Source: Condylostoma magnum (lineage: Eukaryota; Ciliophora; Heterotrichea; Heterotrichida; Condylostomatidae). Taken from it: DNA of 64,000 nucleotides. Location of the stretch: assembly GCA_920105805.1 (NCBI GenBank), contig CAKKTI010000054.1, forward strand, positions 1 through 64,000, in the 5' to 3' direction. Position numbers and translations under genes: made by a program. The notes beneath the pieces were generated by a model that worked only from the letters and a program-made list of their open reading frames with translations, was not told where the DNA came from and ran no database searches. This document shows positions 22,683 through 34,502 of this stretch, piece after piece; within the stretch, counting starts at the first letter, position 1, and each line of letters starts with the position of its first letter.

Positions 22683-25661
22683 TTAGGAAAGGATAATAAA
22701 ACAATCGTTTTTAATTCATAGACACTATAGTCTACAATAAGTATATAAGGAATTTAGTTAGTCTGCTAAAAGAAGCAAATGATAGACAGATCTAGATTGG
22801 TATTTCATACTATTTAACAATCTGATTATAAACGAGCTATCTTAGTATATTCCTATCAGCAAATAATTGCTGATATCTACTGTATTAGTCTTCAGATATA
22901 ATATATCGCCAATTTTTCAAGTACTCCTCCTAATATAACAAATGAGATTCCACAAAACAAGTGTTAACTAACTAATTGATTCTAATGCTTCTTGAACCGA
23001 TCTGAGGTTAATACAGTAAAGAATCTCTTTTTGATGCTAGTTCTCTAGAAATACATCAATAACAAATTATGCTGGAACTAATTAAGAATCCTTACATGTG
23101 AAATTTTCTATAATATCTTTAAATACTAACTCCAAATTTAAATTCTTGAGTTGTAATTGTATAATATTGTCTATCATTAATAGCTTAACTTGATTTTAAA
23201 AGGAGCTATCTTTATTGTCCTAAGTATCAACTGTATAAATTTAATTTTAGTGTTGTTTTATTAATTCGTCTTGGCAAAATACGACTTTTTCATTCTTCTA
23301 AATTTCCTCTTTTAATGTTTAAATTACATAATCATAAATTTCCTCAGAAAAATGTGGTGTTTGCTTTTCCTCTTCAAACAGGAATTTCTTTAAATCAATA
23401 AAAGATATTATGATTAAAATTATTAGCTTTGGGATTCCAATAAAAAGTCATATTAGACTTAAAATACTTTTTTCCTTATTACTATTACTAGACCAATAGA
23501 TTAATTGGTAGAATCCATAAAGCCAAATAGGAATAAGTAGAATTAAGTTGACTATTTTATACAATAAACTTACAATAATCAGCATTGGTATATAGCTTAC
23601 TATTTACAATGCATTATCTAATTTAGCAATAAAGCACTAGCCAAAGCTGTACATTGGACTTAAGACTAAAAGTACTACATTAAATGGAGCAGGAAGAGTA
23701 ACCAATCCTCCATATCCCTCAATGTATCTATGATAAAACCAAACACCATGTAAATATTGGACATAATAAGTATTTGCAGTAGACATAACATTTTCAAATT
23801 CACTACTTAACAGCGCAATCATTATATTCAGCAAGCTGATAGTAGATAAGAATACCCATGCCACAGTCAACCACATCCCTAGTCCTGTGTCATCAGGGAA
23901 TATGCTAAAATCTACATTTCCAATCGCAAAATCAAAAACAGTTCTAACAGAGCTGCTAAGGTAGAAGAACTCTTCAGTATCTTAATAAAAAGTAAGCCAA
24001 AATATAATTGTAGCTGCGAATATGCTAAAGGACAGTATTATTAGAAACGATGATATTGCTTTTATTATCAAATAGACCATATATGCTTGAATGCCTATAG
24101 TTTTATGAGCTATTAGGCATTGAAACACCTTTACAGCAAATAAGCATATTGTTAATGCTGATAATATTTCAGCTGCGTCCGTATCTCAATCTTCAATGTC
24201 GACAAAGTTTGAAAGGTAAAATGGATAAGGAGTTAAAGCAACAATTCATAGATCAAGTATAACCTCAAATGTTATTATAGGGAATTTGTTTAGAATTCAA
24301 CAAAAAGCAATCTTTTAAATAGAATTTCCAACGAATAAAACTTAAACAAGTGTTAAGTATTTAAAAGTTGCTTAAATTTCTTCTATTTCTTTAGATATTT
24401 ACAGCAATTCCTCCATTGTTATATTAGGATCTAGTAAGTCTCTTCTTATTTAAAATCAATTATCTGTATAAGATATTACCCAAATGGTCATACCTATATA
24501 AATTAGAGTTTCTATGATTAACTTAGGAAAATAGTTCTTTTTTCATGTACTATATTTGAATAAATCTCTATTGCATCATTTTGAAGCATATTAAAGATTT
24601 CATATACCGTTTTAAAACAACTGTCGATAATTTCAGAAGGGACTAATCTTATGAATTGTAGAGCTTATTAATCCTCCATTAAATAAGATGTTCTAAGTAG
24701 CCTACAATACTAAATCAGAATTTAGCAAGTATTTATATATTTCAATATTGTCTATCATTATCTCAATAAGTTACTTTTTCATGAATTTTTGACTAAGAAT
24801 TATTTAAAGTTGGTATGAATCCTAAAATTTCTGTTAAAGATTAAGTAAAAACCCTAGAATTCTCTCTTATAGCTTTTCAAATTTTATTTGCAGTATTTAA
24901 CTCTTATTCTTTAACCTTTCTACTAAATCTGCTGCTAAAACTCCATATTGAAAGGGATTTGGAATCTAAACTAGTATTTGATCCTTTAAATTATGCTTCA
25001 TAAATACATTGCTTAGTGTTCTATAAAGTAGACCTAAAATTGAACTTTAACTATCTTTTACTTTCCAAAATGATAGGATTTTAAACGTAGTCAAATATAA
25101 ATCCTTATTTTCTAACTTTGTCATGAGTCTTATTAAATTAGCTTTTGTTAAATAATTTTAAGGTATATAAGCATGCGAGTTCTGGTACTTAATGATTTTG
25201 TAAACAGTCTTTAATTAGTTGATATCTATTATTTAAGAGACTTGTTTAATAGTAAATTAGCTTCCCTCATCAATAAATTCATCCAGTTATTGCGTCTTTC
25301 TTTATAAGATTAAATCGCTAATGCTTAATGATGAACCTTGTTCTTTAGTGTTTAAAAATGTCTAAGTTTTATTATGGGCAGAAAAACTTTAAAGCTTTGT
25401 AGTAGCCTTGATATCATTTGCTAAATCTTTCATGCCTAACTCATTTGCTATCTTTATTGCTTTTTTATTTCCTATTATTATCTTGTCAAGTTAAAATTGG
25501 CTTATAAATTCTTCATCGTTATAGTGATTGGAAGCTCATAGGCAGAGATCCTGTACTTATTGAGTACTATATAGTTCCATAAGCTGATATCTTTATTCAT
25601 ACAGCCTATTTATTGTGGGTATTTGCTGCATACTAGGAAAGATTTTAACTTCTTGAGTCAT
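22683..25661 (-). CDS. TRP-like cation channel
   Basis: About 992 aa from ATG 25661 (MTQEVKIFPSMQQIPTINRL). Residues 1-430 are soluble and helical, possibly ankyrin-derived or TRPM-like. Six membrane helices follow; the pore region reads FDFAIGNVDFSIFPDDTG, followed by the S6-like helix SLLNIMIALLSSEFENV, which is characteristic of TRP channels (LLNMLIAL). Additional hydrophobic segments lie after S6, then a long soluble tail. Such channels pass Ca2+ or Na+; in ciliates they may work in mechanosensation or ciliary reversal. The end is placed at TAA 22685-22683 but could be earlier, since the last 60 residues are weak. Confidence 0.65.
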
Positions 25662-26107
25662 ATTTTTTATTAGTAGATTATATTTAAGGTATGTTTGGGA
25701 GTTGAATTAAAGTAAGGTATTGGGAGGATAATGTATCCCAGCTATATAAGTTTATTGACTTGATTGTACTAGTGAACCTATCATAGAATTTATCAGAATT
25801 TGGAAACCTGTTAAAATGTATGTTTATTACTATTTGATATAACAGACAATTTATCCTGTAGTATTCAGGAAAATATTGTTTGTTAAAAAGTACTTCAAAA
25901 AGATTAAATTTATTATAACTACTGAAAATAACAAATAACTTCGATTTTTCCCATAGATTTATTAACTAAGTATAATAAATTATTAAGCATCTCTTTTTTG
26001 CTTTATTTCATACAAATAAAAGTAATGCAATACTAAATAAATTATCAAAATACCTTTAATCTAAGTATCATCAAACTTCCAATTTATAGCTAACTTTCGC
26101 AATAAAA
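25662..26107. other. AT-rich gap upstream of GNAT gene
   Basis: About 446 bases between divergent genes. The frame of the GNAT gene can be read upstream to ATG 25691, but the peptide lacks family similarity and I keep the start at 26108. No RNA gene or repeat is seen. Confidence 0.3.
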
Positions 26108-26566
26108 ATGGGTATACAAATATAAGTCAAATAGTTCAGTCCAAAATATCTGGTGTAGTGCCGTAATTTGATCAATTCAGCTTTATTTACAAACTTATCA
26201 GAAAATGAAATCTTATAAATAACTTAAGATTAAATTAGTCTACAGATTATAGCTTTATTAGGTGCAACTATCATTGGAATAGCAATTGGTCAATTGTGTT
26301 CTAACAATACATATTACCTATAATACTTTGCTGTACATCCTGAATTTCGACGTATAGGTGTAGGATCAAAGATAATCAATTCTTTGATTGGACAATTAAA
26401 AAACGTGAGTGCATTAAGTATAGAGCTACATACTTGGCAGACTAATTATGAAGGAATTCCATTCTACTAGAAAAAGGGATTTGTCATAACTCACGAAATC
26501 TAAAATTTTTATAATGATATCGATCCTCCACATGCTTATAAATTAGTTAAAATGTTACAAAATTAA
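26108..26566 (+). CDS. GNAT-family N-acetyltransferase
   Basis: 152 aa from ATG 26108 (MGIQIQVKQFSPKYLVQC), whose N-terminus fits the first strand and helix of GNAT enzymes. Motif A is clear: YFAVHPEFRRIGVGSKII at about 85-103, where RRIGVG corresponds to the acetyl-CoA pyrophosphate loop (Q/RxxGxG/A). IELHTWQTN and GIPFYQKKGF at about 115-135 match the late motif around the family's AxxFYxKxGF. The substrate is not predictable. It ends at TAA 26564-26566. Confidence 0.88.
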
Positions 26567-26697
26567 TCACTTGAGGTTTATATATAAAGCATTCTATGCG
26601 AAGTTATTAAGTTTTAAATATCAATGCTCTAGGTATATAATAAGACATCAAATTTAAAGTTATAAAAACAGTACATTTATTACTAAAAAGTAAGCTT

Positions 26698-27885
26698 CTA
26701 TTGCTCAGATAAACTAATACCTAATCTCAATTTGGTAGCTCTTTTCCTCAATTCTTCGAAACTGTCATCACTTCCTAAATCAGGAGAAATTGCTTCCTAA
26801 TTAACTTATAAATCATCAATAACATTTATTAACTTATCAGCTGATTAAGAGCGATTACTATACTACTACTTTAATTCGATATCATCTAGTAAATTAAATA
26901 ACTAGTCATTGTATTAAATATCTTAATTTGGTGATGGGGAGTTTCCCCTGTAGTCATATTACATATACTCATATGCCTTTCTACTATTTTGCTGAGCTCT
27001 TTCTAGTACTTATTTAGCCCTATCATCTGACTTAAAAACTGACTCAAGAGATAAAGGATTATTGAATTTTGACTAAGACTCATAAGGACTATCTTCAAAT
27101 ATAGGAGAATTGCTTCTTTTAAATTCACTAGTAGAGTTTCGTACAGATACAGATGCATTTAGATTCTTTATACTCTTAGACAGCGATGATAGTTCTTACT
27201 TCAACGACTTTATTTCATTTATTGCACTGATTTAGTAGTTATACGCGCTGTTTTGATCTATTGCTAATTCCTCCTCGCCAAATGACCAGTTTTAGTTTTC
27301 TTCTATTGATTACGCAAAATCTTACTCTACTGGAGTTTCCTTTTCTTGTAAAACCTCAGAAAATTTCATAGGGGACTCTTTCTGCTTTACAGGAGATGTG
27401 GATGATGACTTATACACTATCTTTTCTTTAGTCGGAGTGTAGTAAAATTATTATACAGGTTATATGTTCAAGCTCTTATTACTTTTTTGTTTAGAAGTAA
27501 TCAATTCGACATTCTGGTTTTTATAGCTATTTAATAGCATTATAGACTACTGAAATTTATGTTAAAGTTCTCTATTTTCCTTTACAATTTTAGCATTTTA
27601 CCGCTTTAGCCGCCTTAGTTGTTTTTCTAGTCTTTATTTGGCTGCCATTGAATTCAACTCAAGCTATTTCCTAATCTGTGTCTCAGTAGTCAGTTTTTTC
27701 ACCAATTCTCCGATTTTTGCTTTGTCCTCAGGGCAAAGCTCTTTAAGTCTTGCTGAAGGAGATTAGGGTAACTATTTTTAAGCAGATGATGAGTTTTTCA
27801 AGCGCCTAGGAGGTGAGGCATTCGAGTATTTGCGAGAATGTGTTCAAGAAAGGTTTTGGTATTGAGAGTGTGACCTACTGTCCAT
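26698..27885 (-). CDS. Coiled-coil protein with LCPEDK motif (hinderin/KIAA1328-like)
   Basis: 395 aa from ATG 27885 (MDSRSHSQYQNLSW). A Ser/Arg-rich N-terminus is followed at about residues 50-120 by ARLKELCPEDKAKIGELVKK and a basic coiled coil. The CPEDK-x-x-I-x-x-L-V motif resembles the coiled-coil segment of vertebrate KIAA1328/hinderin and some centrosomal proteins; this is recalled family knowledge and not a search. The rest is Ser/Glu-rich with short helices, and an acidic region GEEELAIDQN lies near 230. The end is set at TAG 26700-26698; a second TAG 12 nt on is possible. It is divergent from the ankyrin gene across 16 nt. Confidence 0.5.
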
Positions 27886-27901
27886 TTTGTAATTTTAATA
27901 T

Positions 27902-28888
27902 ATGGAAATAAAACATTTCAGGTGGAAGCGGAATAATAGGATAAAGAGAAAATTTAATAATCAAGAAGATCTCAAACAGTTCAGAGGAAGATTAGGATTA
28001 AAACTGCCTGATATTAGAAAGAAGAAAATTGAGTGAAATACACAAAAAAAGGGATATTTATCTAAAACTTAAAATTCGAAATTCTTATAGATGAGCTTTT
28101 TGTCATCAAATACATAAAAAGTTTGCTACTGCTAAAATTTGATAAAGGAAGAACGATTAGCAGTTAAACTGTAATCGTTTAATAGCAAATTGTTCACTAA
28201 TCTACTATTAAAAAACTTCAACTAACAAGTAATCAAGCGATCTAAGAAGATTTCAGAAGAAACGAGGTAGAAAGCTAAGACAGCCATTTATCATTTTGTT
28301 ATCTTGAAACCTACATATGAGGAAATAATGAACCTTGATCAACTTATGCCGCAGTAGCCCTTTTAGCCTAAATACGCGAAATAGTTCTTAAGAAATGTAC
28401 GACAAGGCGAAAATAAATAAGTAAGAAACGCTATACATTAAAACAAGTGATTAATTCACTCGTATGACTCATTTTTTCAGACAGGACTACACTGGGCTGC
28501 ACGAAGGAATAATTTAGAGCTGTTAACACTTTTAGTAGAAGAAGGAGCGTATATAGATGCAAAGGATTATGCGTATAGAACACCTCTGTTCATTGCTGTC
28601 AAGTCTAACTTTCTGTTAGGAGTTAAATATCTCATTGCTATGGGAGCAAATTTGTAAGCAAGATCTAAAGCTGGGATTAGGATTATAAGTGTAGCTAAAA
28701 ATCGTATTATACGGTAAATTATTGAGTATAGTAGGCTGTTGAGGTGCTTACAAAGGTTTTTTAATTCATTGGAGGCATAAAGAGACTTTAGAATCAGATA
28801 TGTACATTATTTAATTGAGAGTATTAAGGAAAATAGAGCTGAAGATTTTCTTAAAAATATTGGACAAACTCTTCTCTATAGACAATAG
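27902..28888 (+). CDS. Ankyrin-repeat protein
   Basis: About 328 aa from ATG 27902 (MEIKHFRWKRNN). The N-terminal half is very basic and helical. Two to three ankyrin repeats occupy about residues 190-265: TGLHWAARRNNLELLTLLVE, then GAYIDAKDYAYRTPLFIAVK and YLIAMGANLQARSKAG. A basic helical tail follows. Ankyrin repeats bind protein partners. The stop is taken as TAG 28886-28888, since the frame can be read on to TGA 28952-28954 but would then run far into the convergent GPCR-PIP-kinase gene. Confidence 0.75.
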
Positions 28889-28925
28889 TTTATTTATTGT
28901 TTTAATATTGAATTAGTTTTAAATA

Positions 28926-30680
28926 TCAGTCAAAGCATGTTTGTACAAAATTGAAAAACCTTTCTTGGTAGTAAGAAGGCTCTACGCATGAAATCTCTTC
29001 ATTGCTTATAATTGTTTAAAATTACTATTAAAATCAGCGCTTTAAAGTAAAATTCGAGGCATAGTCAATAATGCCTATCGAGTAATATAGTTTTGGGTTT
29101 TATAAGCTTTAGTAAACATTATGTTACCGCTTTCCCCGATATTTATGAACTCCAATAAGAAGTGAGTAGTCCATAATCTCCAAGTCTGCTAATAATTATG
29201 AATCATTCTTAATTTACTCTAAAAGTTGTAATTTATCGTTATTTTCTATACTTATTTTAATCCCCATTTGCTAAAAATCATTATCTTTAAGTACTTATTC
29301 ACTTCTTGACCATCTATTATATTAAGATCCCTTTAAATCGAAAATATACAAGATTTTATCTTTAACTTATATTACATTTTCCATTATTAAAAAGTATTAA
29401 GATATTTCATAAGCATTATAAATCCCGTATATTTTCGCTAAAGTTGTTTTTGGATTTTGGATTACATATTTGTAATAAATATGCATTTTTTAATCTGAAA
29501 TTATACTTAAATCCCCCTTTTCAACAATTTTTACAATGTATCTTAAATTTTATGCCACAAGTACTAAGGCTCCACTTTTGCCTCCCATGTCTTTACTAAC
29601 TTATTACTAAAAGAAATTATGGTATTTTAGATTAAAATTCCTGTATATGATTTACTTGTATATATTTTAATTAGATACATTGAATTTTCCGCGAATCTTC
29701 CAAAATAATTTTGGATAAAATACTTCAAGTTTTAGTATTTATGGCTTATCTTGTTATAAGCTTTTAAGGTAATTTCTTATTCTATGTTTTTCAAGAACTT
29801 TTTTATCCAATGAAAATATCCAATGTGTTCTTTATATGCTATTGGCTTACTCTTTATAGTATAAATAAAATAGTATCATTATATAGACTATAACACTTTT
29901 ATCGAATAATTGAAACATATTAGTAAAATAATTCAAAGGTATTTCGGACTCGAGTGATTCTTATCTTTTACTAGACTTTAAGCTTTTAAATAATTTGCTA
30001 ACATCTTTGATTTTTATTCTAGCAATGGTTAAAACAATTCCAATAGTACTATATACAGCAAATCAGATATAAACCTATAGGTGGGTTCAATTTCCCAATC
30101 CAGTACACAGTAAAATGTATAAAAGTAAGAATATATCAGTTAAGCAGACATATACAATAGCTACAGTAACTCTAAGATATGTTTGTATATTATTTTACAT
30201 CAACTTTTTGAATATAAGTACAGCTAATACTAAAGAAAAAAATATCGGTAATCTAGGAATGGATAGACTTAGAGCTTTTTATGTTTGATTATTTTATTCC
30301 TATGTTCAAACTACTGCAACTATAATCCCCATAAATTAAGCCACAACATTTAGTATAATTATTCTAAGTCTAAAAGGTTGTTGAGTTCACCTGCTCAACT
30401 TTATATAAATTTCTAAATTTATCATAAAGTAGTATCAATAGTCAAGCTATTAAAGATACTGTTCAAATAGTGTTATATATGGATCTATGCTAAAACAAAG
30501 TTTTACTATTCTTCCAATATTGGCTATTAACAAAATGATTGATTCAATGAATATCAATTGCCCTGGATGCTTTAGCATCTTTGGCATTTTTACATGTGCT
30601 ATGATTAATAAGGCCAAACATATAGAAGAGATGATTAATCCAACCAATGCTACAATTTCCACTACTTTTTCTGGTTCCAT
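28926..30680 (-). CDS. Seven-helix receptor fused to phosphatidylinositol-phosphate kinase (GPCR-PIPK)
   Basis: 584 aa from ATG 30680 (MEPEKVVEIVALVGLI). Residues 1-240 hold about seven hydrophobic helices (IIVAVVWTQ, IFFSLVLAVLIF, VYIWFAVYSTIGIVLTIA). From about 300 a PIP kinase catalytic domain follows: FNLKYHNFFQQVSKDMGGKSGA as the glycine-rich/lysine area, KILYIFDLKGSQYNR (YDLKGSxxxR), VLKDNDF (LKDLDF), LEIMDYSLLIGVH (MDYSLLxGxH) and SIGIIDYA, ending PSYYQERF as in the family. GPCR-PIPKs are known from Dictyostelium (RpkA), oomycetes and ciliates and would couple a ligand signal to PI(4,5)P2 synthesis. An ATG at 30779 is in frame but would overlap the DCC1 gene. Confidence 0.85.
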
Positions 30681-30693
30681 TTTTATTAGCGGG
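30681..30693. promoter_or_regulatory. 13-nt shared 5' region of two divergent genes
   Basis: Only 13 bases separate the ATG of the GPCR-PIPK gene (minus, 30680) from the ATG of DCC1 (plus, 30694). Any core promoter must lie inside the coding ends. Starts were chosen by homology of both N-termini. Confidence 0.55.
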
Positions 30694-31719
30694 ATGACTG
30701 AAATTTTCTTTTCTACCAATTTTTCTAAGTATAATGACGATTTAGTATTGATCGAACTTCCCAGTGATATTGAGGACATATTAAAGTAAGATTAGCAGTT
30801 GTAAATTAAAGGAAATCCAGAATAAGAAGCTGTAATCTGCACAGATTCTAAGTCTTATTTAATAAAATCCAATGAAATAAGCAATTCTTACATAATAGTA
30901 GATGATAACTAGCTTGTGTAGAAAGTAGCTCATAATATTTTAAGTCTAGAAGTAATAGTTCCACCTTTACATTAAATAAGACTTATGTTGGATGATTATC
31001 CGTATAAAGGAAAACTTCATAGAGAAATTCCAGAGAACAATTTATATAATAATGTATAAGCTAGTTCAGAAGAAATACAATAATTCCTATAACAAATAAA
31101 TGCATTTAAGATCAATGATTATACTTATATTTTCGACGAGTAATATAGGTTCTAATTAGTGGCATTGATATGTAGATTTCTTAACTAAGATCTTTGTATA
31201 TAAGAACTAATTTAAAAGGTATTAGAATCTTTTAAGCAGGAGATTGAAGGTGGCACAGATATTGTTCTATATTGTCTTATTACAATAGGGAAAATTGAAG
31301 ATGATTTATTTAAGCCTAACATGCTATTGATATACAAGGCATTGGCAGAAAGCATATTTTTACAATAAGACGAATGACTGTTATAAGAGTTCGAATAATA
31401 ACTTCAAGAACTAATCTACACCTATATTCCTGTACAATATCAGGAAACTATAACCATATACCAAATTCTCAGTGAATTAGCTATTTCTAAAACACTAAGA
31501 GGCAAGGCAAGTGTTAGGTACACTCCAATATCCAAATTATCCTTTGATATTCATGAAAGGCAACTTTAACTATCAAAAATAAAATAATAATGGACAGAAT
31601 CAGAGTTATAAACTTACCTAGAGCCTATTTCAATCATGCCGTTGGAGCAACTTCTTTTGAGATATTGGAGAAGAATTGTGGAAGACTCACAAACTTTCTT
31701 TATTTCTAAATTAATTTGA
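30694..31719 (+). CDS. DSCC1: Sister-chromatid cohesion protein DCC1
   Basis: 341 aa from ATG 30694 (MTEIFFSTNFSKYNDD). The N-terminal DCC1 signature is clear: LVLIELPSDIEDIL, then IKGNPEQEAVICTDSKSY and SNSYIIVDD, matching the family's LLELPxxLL, I+GxPxDEAVLCTxxKTY and SNxxLL. The C-terminal winged-helix part has FDIHERQLQLSKIKQQWTES and YLEPISIMPLEQLLLRYWRR, as in the family's KWxxxEIEPYL...LL.KYAR. DCC1 joins CTF8 and CTF18 in an alternative PCNA clamp loader for cohesion. The stop is TGA 31717-31719 after FFISKLI. A cohesin-type kleisin gene lies about 9 kb away. Confidence 0.85.
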
Positions 31720-31765
31720 CTATTTTCCGCGTTTTTCTTATCATTTAATAAAATTACCCGGATTT

Positions 31766-32251
31766 ATGGAAGATTTGATCATTTGGGCGAAAATTCCTAT
31801 TTTAATGGGATCTAAAGACCTTACTTAAATAAAAAAGGCATAAGGATAGCTACAAGAAGTAGAAATTAAGTTAAACTGGCATAAAAATCGCTTAAAATAA
31901 ATCGAAGAAGGTGAAAGTATAACAAGTCATGAAATTGAACTTTTTAGCAGGTCACTTAAGAGCTTACCTCTATAAGTGTTTTACAGGAGATAAGATGTGA
32001 TTAGAGAGGCTATGATAACTACTAAATAAAGATTAAAGCAAGTAATTGATAAACCTGAGGATCTTAATGAAGATCACATTTTTAAGTATTTTAGAATATG
32101 TTAAGGGCTTATTAGAATGAAATAGCCAAACTATAACATAGATACTTTTGATAAGATTAGAGAACTAGCCTAGAGTTTTATTAATACACAGTCAAATTCT
32201 AGATCAAGAGATGATGATAAGACAGTTAAACGTGTAGAGAGGGAAATTTAA
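31766..32251 (+). CDS. Uncharacterised helical protein
   Basis: 161 aa from ATG 31766 (MEDLIIWAKIPILMGSKD). It is charged and almost entirely helical (KLNWHKNRLKQIEEGES, VFYRRQDVIREAMITT), with no membrane segment or known motif. It ends EREI with TAA TGA in tandem at 32249-32254. It is 46 nt downstream of DCC1 in another frame. An additional C-terminal exon of DCC1 is unlikely because the DCC1 domain is already complete. Confidence 0.5.
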
Positions 32252-32357
32252 TGATAAATAATTATTGGTTTAAAATGGTAAAAATAAATATGAGGATTGC
32301 CATGCTTTTTTGATACGTGATATTACTTTTATATTACTCTGATTATATACAAATTAT

Positions 32358-32966
32358 ATGATGATATCTTACGTCTAGAAAAATATTCGAATACTGCCCT
32401 TCGTTGGGTAGAGATAGAATTTTTTCGTGATTGCTAGATTATGAGATCTGACTACTTGTTGTTTTGGTTAATTTAAATATGTTTATACCTTATTATATAC
32501 TAAATTAGTTCTTGGGCTATTCTAACTAGGTTTTATATGGCCAGGTTTAACTTTCAAAGAATTTTTGACAGATAATTTTTATTATTAGGGAAATTTTGCA
32601 TGAACTTTAGGTGTTTTGGCTATGTTACAGTAAGTATAAGGTATATGTGGAAAATACAGCGTTTATTTCCTTGGTGAATTATTAAATTATGTGTACAAAT
32701 TTTCTAAATTTTATGCGAGAAGTGTATTGAAATATATCAACTTAGAGCATATTTTGAAAGATAGCTTTGTGTAAATAACATTGAAAACTTGATCAGGAAT
32801 CTTTATATATTTACATAGATTTCCACAACAATCAAATAATAAATCTAATGAGTCTCCCTTATATTACCTTTATTTAGCGTTTTTGCTATATACAATAATT
32901 TTATATTAAGATTTTAATTAAGCCTTAATTTTATGCCTAATAATCACACCATATTCCCTTTTTTAA
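32358..32966 (+). CDS. Probable small membrane protein
   Basis: About 202 aa from ATG 32358 (MMISYVQKNIRILPFVGQ). It is rich in Phe, Tyr and Leu, with hydrophobic stretches (LYTKLVLGLFQLGFIWPG, FAWTLGVLAMLQQVQG, YYLYLAFLLYTIILY) and a charged middle segment (ARSVLKYINLEHILKDS). The aromatic-rich helices resemble small organelle-membrane proteins such as those with Tim17 or PMP22 features, but no family is identified. The frame extends upstream to about 32255 without an ATG, so an upstream exon is possible. Ends TAA TGA 32964-32969. Confidence 0.4.
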
Positions 32967-33159
32967 TGAGATAGATAATCTCCATATTACTCACATTAAA
33001 ATGCTTTTTAACATAAAACACATAAAGCCTTCAGGTAGAACGTACACTAATTGAATCTAATAAAACATTAGGATTTAAAAAATGGTGCAAAAGGTTTCGA
33101 AGTATCCGTTTTAATTTTCATATTTACTTTAAAAATAAACCGGAGTTAAACTAAATAAA

Positions 33160-33561
33160 ATGCAAAATACGTTTAATTTTAAACTAGAACTATCTAACTT
33201 TGACTACGAGTTTAAACCAAAGTAATAAAGCTAGAAGACATATAAAACCCTATTATGTATTAACTGGATGAATGGCAATTGCCAATACGGTGATTTTTGT
33301 ACATTTTCCCATGGATAAGATGAATTATAAGGACCTTAATATATTCCAATTTCCTATCGTGAAAAGCAATGTCCTTAGTTTACAGAGCAAGGATACTGTA
33401 TTTTTGGCTCAAGGTGCCACTTTTTACATACAACAGAGAACAGAAGCACAGCTGATAACTCTCCTCAGAGCAGCTAATCCCAAAGCAGACGTAATTCAAT
33501 AGACTGCACACAGAAATCCTCCTGCTTTTTTGAATTTGAGCTAAGAGAATCATATAACTAA
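33160..33561 (+). CDS. Tandem CCCH zinc-finger protein (TTP/TIS11-like)
   Basis: 133 aa from ATG 33160. Two CCCH fingers at about 33-56 and 72-96: C-x7-C-x5-C-x3-H (CINWMNGNCQYGDFCTFSH) preceded by YKTLL, and C-x8-C-x5-C-x3-H (CPQFTEQGYCIFGSRCHFLH). The lead-in YKT-x-x-C and paired spacing are those of tristetraprolin-type proteins that bind AU-rich 3' UTRs; the first finger is one residue short of the usual x8. A Ser-rich tail follows. Three tandem TAA codons (33559-33567) mark the end. In a genome with almost no 3' UTRs the RNA target would be interesting. Confidence 0.85.
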
Positions 33562-33588
33562 TAATAACTAATACTTTTGTACTAACTT

Positions 33589-34494
33589 CTAAATTAACCA
33601 AATTAAAAGAGAGAGTGTTAAATAGCTTCCAAATTCCCATGAATAGTACATAGAGCTGACTCCTACTAGCTCAAATTAAAGTTCTTCCATTTAGTCCTCT
33701 TTTCCCTCTTTAAATGCATACACTTTTCCTGATTCCCCATCAGCAGCATATAAAACATCCCGTCTTGGGTTTAAAACAACATCTACCCAGGTTTCCTTGT
33801 CTGATACTTACTATGGAGCTGAATTGTTAGATTTATTTACTTTATACAGCTTTCTATCAGATATGATATAGATAAAGTCTTCACTTACAGCTATAGAACT
33901 AACTGACAATATGCTTGAATTCTACCATTGCATAAACGAATGATGGTAATCTGCGAATGGTTCCTTTGTGGCTAGATGTAAATACCCGTACTTTGATGTA
34001 TTGATGCCATTACCCCAGTACAAGTCCTCATAGAACGAATCCAAGGCAAGACTCATCGGACTTTATACTGAAGTTGTCTTGATAGTAGAATATAAGACAG
34101 AATATGAAGGAAGCTCATCATTTTTGTTAGACTCCAATTTATCCTCATATATAGCCTGCTTAAAACTTACTCCTATAACATCAAATCCAAAATCACTGAA
34201 ATACAAGTTCCCCCAGGAGTCTAAGGCTAGATCTGTTATTAATTCTCCTTCAAAAACTACTTTTCTTGACTCAGTATCAACTTCTCGTTCTGATTTTAGC
34301 CTATATTAGACAATGTTGTTATTTTCTGCTATATATAGAAACATGTTTTCCTGGTCAAAAGCGATTTCATGAGGCTGGTTGATTCCATCTAGTAGAGTAA
34401 TTACCTCTCCCTTATCAATAATCCATACTTTTCCTTCAGTAGCTGAGGAGGCTAGGAAATGTGAGTATACTGGCAGTATTAATATAAAATACAT
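33589..34494 (-). CDS. Secreted or membrane-anchored beta-propeller (NHL/YWTD-like)
   Basis: 301 aa from ATG 34494. Residues 1-18 (MYFILILPVYSHFLASSA) form a signal peptide. The body contains propeller-type repeats: KVWIIDKGEVITLLDGINQP, QENMFLYIAENNNIVQY, WGNLYFSDFG and RRDVLYAADGESGKVYAF. These resemble NHL/YWTD blades. The last 20 residues (YLTLSLLIWLI) are hydrophobic and may be a GPI signal or membrane anchor. It ends at TAG 33591-33589. Probably a cell-surface or secretory-pathway binding protein; the partner is unknown. It starts 8 nt after the stop of the kelch-BTB gene. Confidence 0.7.
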
Positions 34495-34502
34495 TTTTAT
34501 AA

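Noticed and set aside
25691-26107. N-terminal extension of the GNAT protein to ATG 25691
   Set aside because: The frame is open, but open frames mean little in this code, and the reading from 26108 matches the normal GNAT start.
30681-30779. Start of the GPCR-PIPK gene at ATG 30779
   Set aside because: It would overlap the N-terminal coding part of DCC1, and the family-like start is the later ATG at 30680.
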